Position numbers and translations under genes: made by a program. 64,000 nt of DNA from positions 8,651,001 through 8,715,000 of the forward strand of contig NZ_LT963352.1 of the NCBI RefSeq assembly GCF_900236475.1, read 5' to 3'. A model generated the notes under the pieces. It was not told the DNA's origin and ran no database searches. It saw nothing but the letters and a program-made list of their open reading frames with translations. Position 1 is the first letter of the stretch. The number at the start of each line of letters is the position of its first letter. Of the stretch, positions 46,520 through 54,539 are shown one piece after another. This DNA comes from Streptomyces chartreusis NRRL 3882 (GTDB lineage: Bacteria > Actinomycetota > Actinomycetes > Streptomycetales > Streptomycetaceae).

Positions 46520-48979
46520 TCAGTGCCGCTCCGGCTGGGGGAGGGGCTGAGCGCACCAGATGGTCTTGCCGTTGGTCGTGTGCCGGGTGCCCCACCCCTC
46601 GGTGAGCTGGGCGACGAGCAACAGTCCTCGGCCGCCCTCGTCGAAGGCGCGGGCCCGGCGCATGTGCGGAGCGGTGTTGCTGGCGTCGGAAACCTCGCAG
46701 ATCAGGGAAGTGTCGCGAATCAGCCGCAGCCTGATCGGCGGCTCGCCGTATCTGATGGCGTTGGTGACCAGCTCGCTGACGACCAGCTCGGTGACGAACG
46801 CCGCCTCCTCCAGGCCCCAGGCGTCCACCTGGTCGACGGCGAACTTCCTGGCGACGGGCACCTGCGCGTGGTCGGGCTCGACGTCCCAGTCGGCGACGTG
46901 GTGGCGAGCCAGCGCGTGCGTGCGAGCCAGCAGCAGGGCGGCGTCGTCGGTGCGGCGATCGGGGAGCATGGCGTCCATCACCGTGTCGCACAGGGCCTCC
47001 AGCGAGGTGGCCGAGGGGTTCAGGGCTCGCTGCAGTTCGGTGATCCGCTGGTCGACGTCGCGCTCGCGGCTCTCCACCAGTCCGTCGGTGTAGAGGGCGA
47101 GCAGGCTGCCCTCGGGCAGCTCGAGCTCGGTGGCCTCGAAAGGCAGCCCACCGATCCCGAGCGGCGGTCCGGGCTGCGCGGTGACGGGTGTCCTCGTGCC
47201 GTCCGGGGAGATGATCAGCGGCAGGGGGTGGCCGGCGCTCGCCAGCGTGAAGCGTCGGGAGACGGGGTCGTAGACGGTGTACAGGCAGGTGGCACCGGAC
47301 TCGCCGGCGGGCTGGAAGTGGCCGGCGGGCTGGAGGTCGCTGGCGAGGTGGAGGACCAGGTCGTCCAGGTGGGTCAGCAGCTCGTCCGGCGGCAGGTCGA
47401 CGTCGGCGAGGGTGCGGACCGCCGTGCGCAGCCGCCCCATGCTGGCCGAGGCGTGCAGGCCGTGGCCGACGACATCGCCGACGACCAGGGCGACCCGGGC
47501 GCCGGACAGCGGGATGACGTCGAACCAGTCACCGCCCACTTCCGTGCCGGTCCCGCCGGGCAGGTAGCGGGACGCCACCTCGACCGCCTCCTGGTTGGGC
47601 AGCCCCTGCGGCAGCAGGGTGCGTTGCAGGGTCAGCGCGGTCGTGCGCTCGCGCGAGTACCGGCGGGCGTTGTCGATGGCAACGGCTGCCTTGGCGGTCA
47701 GCTCTTCGGCGAGGATCAGGTCATCGGCGGTGAAGGCCTCGGGCCGGTCCAGGCGGGAGAAGGCGACGACCCCGAGCAGCGCGCCGCGCGCCCGGAGCGG
47801 CACGGTGATCCGGCCGGTCATCCCCTCCGCGGCAAGGGACTCGTCGATCAACGGGTTGCCCGGTGGCCAGTGGGCCGGGTCGGCGGCGAGTCCGGGTCCG
47901 AAGGCCCATTCGCCGCCCTGGCCGGGTCCAGCCGCGAGCTGGACCGTGGACCTGCCGGTGGCCATGCAGCGGGCGGCGACGGAACCGGGAGTGTGGCTGA
48001 CCGGCGTCGTGGGCCCGGGAGCGCTGTTGGTGTCCCCCTTGGCGCTGTGCTGCGCGGCACGGCTGAGCACGATGGTCTCGCCGGGGGTGAACGCGGACGC
48101 GGAGGGCGGTTCCTCTCCGCGCAGCACCTCGTCGAAGAGATCCACGGTGACGAGGTCGACGAACCCCGGCACCGGGGTCATGGCCAGTTCCTGGGCGGTG
48201 CCGATCACGTCCAGGGTCCGGCCGATGCCGCCGCTGGCCTCGTTGAGGAGGAGCAGGCGCTGCCGAGCCCAGTACTCGGCGCTCATGTCGAATCCCCAGT
48301 TGGCGATCGCGCGGACCCTGCCCTCGGCGTCTCGGACTGGCCAGATGCTGGTGGCCCAGGCATTGGCGTAGTCGCTGCCGCGCGGGCGGAAGACGGTGAT
48401 CAGACGCGTGGGCTCACCCGTCCTCGCCACTTGGGCGAGCGCGTCGGTGTAGGGCTTGTCGTCCCTTTCGGGAAACAGCGTGCGGTCGAATTCGGGAAGC
48501 ACCTCGCGGTACTTCTTGCCGAGCACTTGCTCCTCGGAGTGCGCGATCACCCGGGCCGAGGAGGCGTTGATCCACAGGAACCGCAGATCGGGGTCGTAGA
48601 CGCCCAGAGCGAAGGGGCTCTGTTCGAAGGCCCGGTCGGCGACCACCGGGCGGCGTCCCCACCGCTGAATGGTCACCACGTGGCCCAGCGCCCGCCCGTC
48701 GGGGCCGAGCAGCGGGTGAGCCGTCACCACGGCGTCCACCGTGGAACCGTCCCGGTGGCGCAGGGGGATGGACCCCGTCGGATCGGGACCGACGCCGTAA
48801 CCCTTGGGGAAGCCGGGTGGCGGGGGATCGACCAGCAAGTCGGTCACGGGGCGCCCGATGGTGTCCTTCGCCGTCCAGCCCAGCAGGAGCCTGCCCCCCT
48901 CGCTCCAGCCGCTCACCAAGCCCTCCGGGTCCACCACGGCAACGGCAGTGGGCGCGTCCTGCTTGCCGGTCATCTCCAC
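46520..48979 (-). CDS. PAS-PAS-GAF-SpoIIE phosphatase with C-terminal HATPase domain
   Basis: This 819-aa cytoplasmic signalling protein starts at GTG 48979 (ATG 48973 follows), with GGAGGAG 9 bases upstream. Domains: PAS at about 10-105 (VAVVDPEGLVSGWSEGG), PAS at about 115-240 (FALGVYDPDLRFLWINASSA), GAF at about 250-440, SpoIIE-type PP2C phosphatase at about 460-670 (GTEVGGDWFDVIPLSGARVA, VVGDVVGHGLHA, LLALYTDGLVESR, RRTDDAALLLAR) and a RsbW-type HATPase at about 690-810 (VVSELVTNAIRYG, CEVSDASNTAPHMR, DEGGRGLLLVAQL). Metal-binding Asp residues are intact. It may sense signals through the PAS/GAF part and tune an alternative sigma factor. Confidence 0.92.
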   Translation of the reverse strand: MEMTGKQDAPTAVAVVDPEGLVSGWSEGGRLLLGWTAKDTIGRPVTDLLVDPPPPGFPKGYGVGPDPTGSIPLRHRDGSTVDAVVTAHPLLGPDGRALGHVVTIQRWGRRPVVADRAFEQSPFALGVYDPDLRFLWINASSARVIAHSEEQVLGKKYREVLPEFDRTLFPERDDKPYTDALAQVARTGEPTRLITVFRPRGSDYANAWATSIWPVRDAEGRVRAIANWGFDMSAEYWARQRLLLLNEASGGIGRTLDVIGTAQELAMTPVPGFVDLVTVDLFDEVLRGEEPPSASAFTPGETIVLSRAAQHSAKGDTNSAPGPTTPVSHTPGSVAARCMATGRSTVQLAAGPGQGGEWAFGPGLAADPAHWPPGNPLIDESLAAEGMTGRITVPLRARGALLGVVAFSRLDRPEAFTADDLILAEELTAKAAVAIDNARRYSRERTTALTLQRTLLPQGLPNQEAVEVASRYLPGGTGTEVGGDWFDVIPLSGARVALVVGDVVGHGLHASASMGRLRTAVRTLADVDLPPDELLTHLDDLVLHLASDLQPAGHFQPAGESGATCLYTVYDPVSRRFTLASAGHPLPLIISPDGTRTPVTAQPGPPLGIGGLPFEATELELPEGSLLALYTDGLVESRERDVDQRITELQRALNPSATSLEALCDTVMDAMLPDRRTDDAALLLARTHALARHHVADWDVEPDHAQVPVARKFAVDQVDAWGLEEAAFVTELVVSELVTNAIRYGEPPIRLRLIRDTSLICEVSDASNTAPHMRRARAFDEGGRGLLLVAQLTEGWGTRHTTNGKTIWCAQPLPQPERH

Positions 48980-49373
48980 GCGCCACGCCTCCTCCGGACA
49001 GCCGTGCCCGTCAGGGCTGGTTTCCAGCGGCTGCTTCCAGACTAGATCGGCCTCCGCTCCGCGGCGCTCGGAGCAGCCCTACTCGTCGCAAGGCCGCGAT
49101 GCCCAGGCGGGGGATCTTCGAGAGACCAACATCGTCGCAGCTCGCGGACCCAGGGGGAGACCACCCCAGACCTCGCAGGAATCTTGGAACCGACCCTTGT
49201 GCGCCCATGGACGTCCACTCAGCCTCGCAGCGGTGGTGAAGCGCTTCGACTGCGCTCCCCTCCTCGGGACCGAGCCGGACAAGCTTGGCAAGGCCCGGCA
49301 AGGTCCCTCGGCAGATTCGGCTGGGCCGCGACCGTCGGGAGGCGATGAGGATGCCGTGGGCGGCGGCCCCGGA
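48980..49373. other. Intergenic region without a supported gene
   Basis: 394 bases between the leftward phosphatase gene and the 3' end of the leftward GH6 gene. Open frames on both strands lack codon bias. A 12-base direct similarity and no convincing hairpin were seen. Promoter of the phosphatase lies here. Confidence 0.4.
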
Positions 49374-50339
49374 TCAGTAGCCGTAGATCATCTTGTAGGC
49401 GACCTCCGGGAGGAACTGCCCGGCCGAGGAGCCGGTGCCCACGCCGCAGTTGCCGTCGGACTCGCCCGGGACCTTGATCCACAAGAGCATCTCGGCGCCT
49501 CCGCCCAGCTGGGTGGGGGTGCCGATACGGCGGCCTGAAGGGTTGCACCACTGGCCGTTGGAGCCGTTGCCGTTGCGGCTGGTGTCCACGACGAACGGCT
49601 TGGTGTAGCCGTACCGGGCGCTGAGTTCCCTGTTGACGGCGGCGCCGTACGCGGTGTTCTCGGCCGTCGTCAGGTAGTTGGAGACGTTGAGCGAGAAGCC
49701 GTGGGCCTGTCGCAGGCCCGCTTCGTGAAGGCGCCGGGCCATGGTCGCCGGGCTCGCCCAGGCCGGGTTGCCGGCGTCCATGTAGACCCAGGTGTTGGGG
49801 GCCTGACGGTTGAACGCCGCGAGCGCGCCGGTGAGCATGCCCCTGCGTTCGTCGATCTGGGCCTGGTTCATGCAGCCGTAGTCCCCGAGGGAGTCCGGTT
49901 CGAGGATGACGACGGCCGGCCGGCCGCCGATCCCGCCCGCGAACTGGGAGATCCAGTTCGCGTAGGCGGACGGCGAAGACGCTCCGCCCGCGGAGTGCCC
50001 GCCGCAGTAGTCGCGGTTGTAGATGTTGTAGGCGACGAGGATGGGCAGCTTGTCCCGGGCGTCCGCGGCGCCCGCGTACGCGCCGGTGGCGGTGCCGATG
50101 GTGCCGCTCCAGGAGCCGAACCAGCGGGCCGTCGGGGTGTTGGCGATGGAGGCGTTGATCGCGGGCGTCCGGCCGTCACCGGGGTTGGCGGCGACCCACC
50201 GCTTCGCGCTGGAGTCGGGGTCCGCGTAGAACCCGTTGGTCATGGTCGTCGGGTCGGCCGCGTGGGCGGAGGGGGCGGCGGTGAGCGCCAGCGGCAGCGA
50301 GGAGAGGGCTGCCACCAGGGCGAGGAGTCTGCGGCGCAT
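49374..50339 (-). CDS. Secreted GH6 endoglucanase/cellobiohydrolase (catalytic domain only)
   Basis: The protein is 321 aa with a Sec signal (RRRLLALVAALSSLPLALTA, AHA cleavage near residue 28). The GH6 barrel is complete: GFYADPDSSAKRWVAANPG, LPILVAYNIYNRDYCGGHSA, AVVILEPDSLG (Asp general acid), DAGNPAWASPATMARRL, GFSLNVSNYLTT, PFVVDTSRNGNGSNGQWCNP and LLWIKVPGESDGNCG. No cellulose-binding module or linker is present, so it is a single-domain member that hydrolyses beta-1,4-glucan with inversion. Four Cys fit two disulfides. The double palindrome upstream suggests cellobiose/CebR-type control. Confidence 0.93.
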   Translation of the reverse strand: MRRRLLALVAALSSLPLALTAAPSAHAADPTTMTNGFYADPDSSAKRWVAANPGDGRTPAINASIANTPTARWFGSWSGTIGTATGAYAGAADARDKLPILVAYNIYNRDYCGGHSAGGASSPSAYANWISQFAGGIGGRPAVVILEPDSLGDYGCMNQAQIDERRGMLTGALAAFNRQAPNTWVYMDAGNPAWASPATMARRLHEAGLRQAHGFSLNVSNYLTTAENTAYGAAVNRELSARYGYTKPFVVDTSRNGNGSNGQWCNPSGRRIGTPTQLGGGAEMLLWIKVPGESDGNCGVGTGSSAGQFLPEVAYKMIYGY

Positions 50340-50388
50340 GACATTACCTCGGCTTTCTGACGGGGATGCGTCCGAAGGTCGGCGGTGA

Positions 50389-50425
50389 GCCTGGGGAGCG
50401 CTCCCACCGGGAGCGCTCCCCAGGC
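50389..50425. promoter_or_regulatory. Double CebR-like palindrome (possible operator and terminator)
   Basis: Two copies of the core GGGAGCGCTCCC occur at 50394-50405 and 50409-50420. Each matches the published CebR operator TGGGAGCGCTCCCA: 13 of 14 positions for the first, 12 of 14 for the second. Together with flanks the whole 37-base stretch (50389-50425) is itself almost perfectly palindromic about 50407. It lies 50 bases upstream of the GH6 start and 9 bases past the stop of the GH10-GH62 gene, so it could bind CebR and also form a terminator hairpin for the upstream gene. Confidence 0.7.
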
Positions 50426-50433
50426 ACAGTCGG

Positions 50434-52482
50434 TCAGCAGGTCGAGTTGGTCTGGGTCAGGAGGCCGAGCCGCCACGGGAGGAGGTTGTAGTCGCCGCCC
50501 GCGTTGGGGTTCATGCCCTGGTAGAGGTACTGGAGCCGGCAGGCGGGAATGGTCAGTGTCTGGTCGTAGCCGGCACGGATCATCTCGCCGTGACTGATGT
50601 CCCGGGTCCACGCGCCCGAGGGGAAGGAGACGTTGTTCGCCCGCGCGAACGGGTTGCTCTCGGACGCGGCCAGGGGCGTCCAGGAACCGGCCAGGCTGCC
50701 CGACGTCCAGGAGCGGAAGTAGCGTCGGCCGTCCGATCCGATCGCCTCGACGAGCAGCAGGTACTGGTTACTGCCCTGCACCTTGTACACGTTGCTCGCT
50801 TCGAACAGGGCGTACTTGGAGTCCCGGGCCGCGATGACGGTGTTGGTGAACCCGTTCGGGAACTGGCCGACGGTCGTCTGCGAGCGGTACAGGTGTCCGT
50901 TGTCGTCCGAGGAGAACAGGTAGCAGTTGGCGCTGTCGCAGATCACCCACATGTCGACCCAGTGGCCGTTGCCGATGTTCTGCCGGATGATGTCCGGCAT
51001 CGACGAGTAGAAGTTGCGCGGCGCGCTCCACCCGTTCGGGTTGCTGATGTCGGGATTGGTGGAGTACGAGGCGTTGCCGGTCTGGTACACGAGGTACCAC
51101 AGGCGTTGCGGCGCGTAGTAGAAGACCTGCGGTGCGGCCCGGTACCCACGGCCGATGGCGCTGCGGTCGAGGTAGTGGTGCGTGGCCGAGCCGGCCTGGG
51201 ACCAGTCACTGAAATTCAGGTAGACCAGGTTGTAGCCGGAGGAGCTGGCGGTGCTGGCGAACACGTGGTACTTGCCGTTGTAGTGGACGACCGTCGGGTC
51301 CTTGATCCCGGCGATGTTGTGAGTGGCGTCCGACTTCGGCGAGATCAGCGGGCCGCTGGAACTCCACGAGAAACGGTTGGGCAGAGCAGCGGCGTTGCCG
51401 GCCTTGCGCGCGGCGGCGGGCGTGCCGTTGGTGGCGGCGGGCGTGCTGCGGGTGGCGGCGGGCGTGCCGCCCAGCGTCGTCAGCGCCGCGTTGTACGCGG
51501 GCTTCTTGTTGCCGTTGCGGTCGAACAGCAGCGGGTTCTCCGAGGCCCGCCAGGAGTCGCTGTCGCGGATGCCCCAGACCGTGATGCCGGTGCAGCGCGC
51601 GACGTTCATGCAGGCCCTGACCGTGTTCGCGTACGCGGTCGGCGACGCCTGCGCGATGTCCAGCTCGGTGATCTGGACGTCCACTCCGAGGGCGGCGAAG
51701 TTCGACAGCGTCGTCTGGAAGCTGGCGGGCGGGCCGCCGGCGCCGAAGTGGGCCTGGAGGCCGACGCAGTCGATCGGCACACCGCGCGACTTGAAGTCGC
51801 GCACCATGCGGTAGACGCCCTGGGTCTTGGCGTCGCTCCAGTTCTCGATGTTGTAGTCGTTGTAGCAGAGCTTGGCCGCCGGGTCGGCCGACCGAGCCGT
51901 GCGGAAGGCCTGCTCGACGAAGCCGGTGCCCAGCACGTCCCGGAAGACGGAGCTGCGCATCTGGCCGCTGCCGCCGTCCGCGAAGGCCTCGTTGACCACG
52001 TCCCAGGAGTGGATCCGGCCCTTGTAGCGGTTCATCACGGTGGTGATGTGGTTGTTCATCACGCCGCGCAGGGTGTTCGCGTCCCTGATGGAGCCGACCC
52101 AGCCGGGCAGTTGGGAGTGCCAGACCAGGGTGTGGCCGCGCAGGCGCTGACCGCGGGCCGCCGCGCGGTTGACGATCTGGTCGGCGGCGCCGAAGGTGAA
52201 CTGCCCGCGGGATCGCTCGGTCGCGTCCCACTTCATCTCGTTCTCGGGCGTGACCGAGTTGAACTCACGGTCCAGGATCCTCGTGTACGTGCCGTCGCCG
52301 AGCCGTCCGGCGGCCACGGCTGTTCCGAAGTAGCGCCCGGACTGGGCGGCTTGGGCGCCCAGAGTGGAGGCCTTGACGTCGTCGGGTGCGCCGGTCGCGG
52401 TCCCCGGCGTCACGAGGGCGACCGTGGCCAGGAGGGCTAACACCGAGGCTCGGCGACGGCCGAGTCGTTTCAGCGGGTTCAT
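50434..52482 (-). CDS. Secreted bifunctional GH10 xylanase - GH62 arabinofuranosidase
   Basis: The protein is 682 aa from ATG 52482 with GAGGAG ahead. After the signal (ASVLALLATVALVTPGTATG), the GH10 barrel spans about 40-340 with acid/base Glu165 in WDVVNEAFADG and nucleophile Glu273 in ITELDIAQ. A linker of three TPAAT-type repeats (TPAATRS, TPAATNG, TPAAARK) at about 342-365 leads to a GH62 arabinofuranosidase (about 372-682): IKDPTVVHYNGKYHVFASTA, DMWVICDSANCYLFSSDDN, LFEASNVYKVQGSNQYLLLV and YDQTLTIPACRLQYLYQGMN. Together they cut arabinoxylan backbone and remove arabinose substituents. Xylanases usually have a CBM in that place. Confidence 0.93.
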   Translation of the reverse strand: MNPLKRLGRRRASVLALLATVALVTPGTATGAPDDVKASTLGAQAAQSGRYFGTAVAAGRLGDGTYTRILDREFNSVTPENEMKWDATERSRGQFTFGAADQIVNRAAARGQRLRGHTLVWHSQLPGWVGSIRDANTLRGVMNNHITTVMNRYKGRIHSWDVVNEAFADGGSGQMRSSVFRDVLGTGFVEQAFRTARSADPAAKLCYNDYNIENWSDAKTQGVYRMVRDFKSRGVPIDCVGLQAHFGAGGPPASFQTTLSNFAALGVDVQITELDIAQASPTAYANTVRACMNVARCTGITVWGIRDSDSWRASENPLLFDRNGNKKPAYNAALTTLGGTPAATRSTPAATNGTPAAARKAGNAAALPNRFSWSSSGPLISPKSDATHNIAGIKDPTVVHYNGKYHVFASTASSSGYNLVYLNFSDWSQAGSATHHYLDRSAIGRGYRAAPQVFYYAPQRLWYLVYQTGNASYSTNPDISNPNGWSAPRNFYSSMPDIIRQNIGNGHWVDMWVICDSANCYLFSSDDNGHLYRSQTTVGQFPNGFTNTVIAARDSKYALFEASNVYKVQGSNQYLLLVEAIGSDGRRYFRSWTSGSLAGSWTPLAASESNPFARANNVSFPSGAWTRDISHGEMIRAGYDQTLTIPACRLQYLYQGMNPNAGGDYNLLPWRLGLLTQTNSTC

Positions 52483-52531
52483 GGTTCTCCTCATGCGGGG
52501 TGGGGGGTTGGGTGTGCGATCCTCCGATCGC

Positions 52532-54127
52532 TCAGGGCGTGGACAGCTCGAACCGCGTGATGCGGACCGCGCCGCCGAGTGCCTGCGTGGCGTGGTTGAA
52601 GAGGGCGAATCGGTAGCCCATGAAGAACCGCCAGTCGTTGCCCATGGAGAAGGCGGGCCCGAGGCGGGTGAAGGTGCTGCCGTCGGTGCTGTAGGAGAAG
52701 GTGCCGGGGCGCGCGCTGCCGGGGCGGATGTCCGCGGTCGCGCGCAGCCAGATGCGGCCGCCGGCGACGGGCGCGCTCGCGACCTCGGTGCCGGTGCCGG
52801 TGGTGTTCCAGTTGCCGTCCATCGTCAGCCCGTTGACCATCACCACCCGCGTCGCGCCGCCGTCGCGCTTGACACCGATCCAGGCGGAGGAGTCACGCAG
52901 CAGCGCGAGTCCGGCCCGGTCGCCGTCCCGCATCGCGGAGTGGTCGAGCTGGACCGTGGCGGTGGAGGTGGGCCCTTGGATGCGGTGCGTGAGGGTGTTG
53001 CGGGCCCAGTACAGGTCGTTGGTGACGGTCGCGGTCCGCAGGGTGAGGCCGTTGCCGGCCGACCACTTCGTGTTGTCCGGGTTGTGGTTCCACTCCCACC
53101 TCGGCTTCAGGCTCGTGCCGTCGAAGGTGTCGACGCCGATCATGGGGGTGACCTGGCGGGGTGGAGTGGGCACGGCCGGGCTGGGATACGAGGTGCCCCA
53201 CGCACCGTCGACGAGTTGCACGACGGGCCAGCCGTCCGAGGTCCAGGTGACCGGCGCCAGGGCGGGCATCCGGCCGCCGGGGTACGCGTCGACGAAGGCC
53301 AGGTAGTACCAGGCACCGCTCTGCGTCTGCACCAGCCCGCCCTGGTGCGGGACGCCACCGCCGGGGATCGGCCCGCGCAGATCGAGGAGGACCTGCCGCA
53401 TCGTGTACGGACCGAAGGGGCCGCTCGACGACTTGAGGATGTACTGGCCGTTCGCGGGGCGGGTCAGGAAGATGTAGTACTGCCCGTTGATCTTGTAGAA
53501 CCGGGAGCCTTCGAGGGTGCCGACGCTCGACGGTGTCGTGAACACCTGCCGGGTGCGGACCTGGGTGCGGCCGTCGGGCGAGAGCTGGGCCACGCTGATG
53601 GTGGTGTTGCCGTACGCCACGTAGAGGGTGTCGTCGCTGTCGACGAGCAGCCCCGCGTCGTAGTAGGGGGTGCTGATCGTCGTCAGCCTGTTCCACGGCC
53701 CCTCGGCGGCGGTGGCGGTGTAGACGTACGTCCGGGCGAAGTCGATCTGACCGAGCCAGTAGAAGGTCCTGTTGCTCGGCCGGTAGGCCAGTGACGACGC
53801 CCAGATCCCTCTGACGTAGCCGCGGGCACCGTTCAGGTCGTACTTGGCGCCGAAGTCGAGCACGGGCACGGAGTGACCGGCGATCTCCCAGTTCACCAGG
53901 TCGTACGACCGCAGGACGGGTGCGCCCGGCGAGTAGTGCATCGTCGAGGCCGAGGCGTAGAAGGCGTTACCGACGCGGATGACGTCGATGTCCGCGAAGT
54001 CCTGCCAGATCACCGGGTTCGTGTAGGCGGCCGCGGCCGGAGGAAGCAGGGCACCGGCGGCCAGGCCGGCGGTTGCCGTCAGTGCGCGACGACGAGACCA
54101 GGGTTGATGAGTCCATGACATTCGCAC
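52532..54127 (-). CDS. Tat-exported GH43-family glycosidase (beta-xylosidase/arabinanase type)
   Basis: The protein is 531 aa from GTG 54127 (AAGGAG 10 bases upstream; ATG 54121 also possible). The N-terminus has a twin-arginine motif (WSRRRALTATAGLAAGALLP). The five-bladed propeller has its three acids: ADIDVIRVGNAFYASASTMH (Asp base), PYYDAGLLVDSDDTLYVAY (Asp) and GTLEGSRFYKINGQYYIFLT (Glu acid). From about 325 a C-terminal beta-sandwich (WEWNHNPDNTKWSAGNGLTL) of the GH43 accessory type completes it. It should release xylose or arabinose from oligosaccharides outside the cell. Its stop lies 49 bases before the GH10-GH62 start: one operon. Confidence 0.9.
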   Translation of the reverse strand: MRMSWTHQPWSRRRALTATAGLAAGALLPPAAAAYTNPVIWQDFADIDVIRVGNAFYASASTMHYSPGAPVLRSYDLVNWEIAGHSVPVLDFGAKYDLNGARGYVRGIWASSLAYRPSNRTFYWLGQIDFARTYVYTATAAEGPWNRLTTISTPYYDAGLLVDSDDTLYVAYGNTTISVAQLSPDGRTQVRTRQVFTTPSSVGTLEGSRFYKINGQYYIFLTRPANGQYILKSSSGPFGPYTMRQVLLDLRGPIPGGGVPHQGGLVQTQSGAWYYLAFVDAYPGGRMPALAPVTWTSDGWPVVQLVDGAWGTSYPSPAVPTPPRQVTPMIGVDTFDGTSLKPRWEWNHNPDNTKWSAGNGLTLRTATVTNDLYWARNTLTHRIQGPTSTATVQLDHSAMRDGDRAGLALLRDSSAWIGVKRDGGATRVVMVNGLTMDGNWNTTGTGTEVASAPVAGGRIWLRATADIRPGSARPGTFSYSTDGSTFTRLGPAFSMGNDWRFFMGYRFALFNHATQALGGAVRITRFELSTP

Positions 54128-54257
54128 GTGTGGCGTTCTCCTTCTGCGGTCCAGCCGTGATGGTTGGAGTTGCCCGGAGGTGCCTTGCTCGGTTCATGCG
54201 GAGCGGCTGTGCTATGTACGCGATCTCGAACATGGATCGACTTGCCGAGCACCCTGG

Positions 54258-54285
54258 ATGATAGGAGGCCGGTGTAGCCCGTCAA
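54258..54285 (-). promoter_or_regulatory. Candidate promoter for the leftward GH43/GH10-GH62 operon
   Basis: On the minus strand TTGACG (54285-54280), 16 bases, TATCAT (54263-54258), about 130 bases before the GH43 start. The segment AGGTATTGAC around the -35 is repeated at the rightward promoter. Confidence 0.55.
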
Positions 54286-54313
54286 TACCTCTCGCACCAA
54301 TCGCTGGTAGCTT

Positions 54314-54324
54314 CGAAACATTCG
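54314..54324. promoter_or_regulatory. CGAAA-N-TTTCG-type palindrome (xylan-regulator site)
   Basis: CGAAACATTCG differs at one position from the CGAAACTTTCG palindrome described in promoters of Streptomyces xylanase genes. It lies 29 bases upstream of the minus-strand -35 of the GH43 operon, and between the two divergent promoters. Confidence 0.55.
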
Positions 54325-54430
54325 GAACCTCTGATCCCATGTCTCGGGAGGTCGATTGTATGGAAAATTCCTATATGCCGGCCTCAGTCCCCTTCGTTGC
54401 CAGGTGTTAAAGGCCTTTCAGTAGTAGGTA

Positions 54431-54458
54431 TTGACATGCTCGAAGGTCTCTCTAATAT
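54431..54458 (+). promoter_or_regulatory. Strong sigma-70-type promoter for GH27
   Basis: TTGACA (54431-54436), 16 bases, TAATAT (54453-54458), a near-consensus pair about 80 bases ahead of the GH27 start. It lies in the most AT-rich part of the window. Confidence 0.65.
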
Positions 54459-54488
54459 CCGTGAGGCCTTGAGTTGCCGAATAGGTCA

Positions 54489-54498
54489 CGAAATTTCG
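54489..54498. promoter_or_regulatory. CGAAATTTCG perfect palindrome near the GH27 start
   Basis: CGAAATTTCG is a perfect 10-base dyad, the xylanase-type CGAAA/TTTCG element without the central base. It lies about 25 bases past the expected transcription start of the GH27 promoter and 42 bases before the start codon, an operator position where a bound repressor would block the transcript. Confidence 0.5.
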
Positions 54499-54539
54499 AA
54501 CCCGCTATGTCATGGACTTGACATTTAAGGAGCCCCTTG

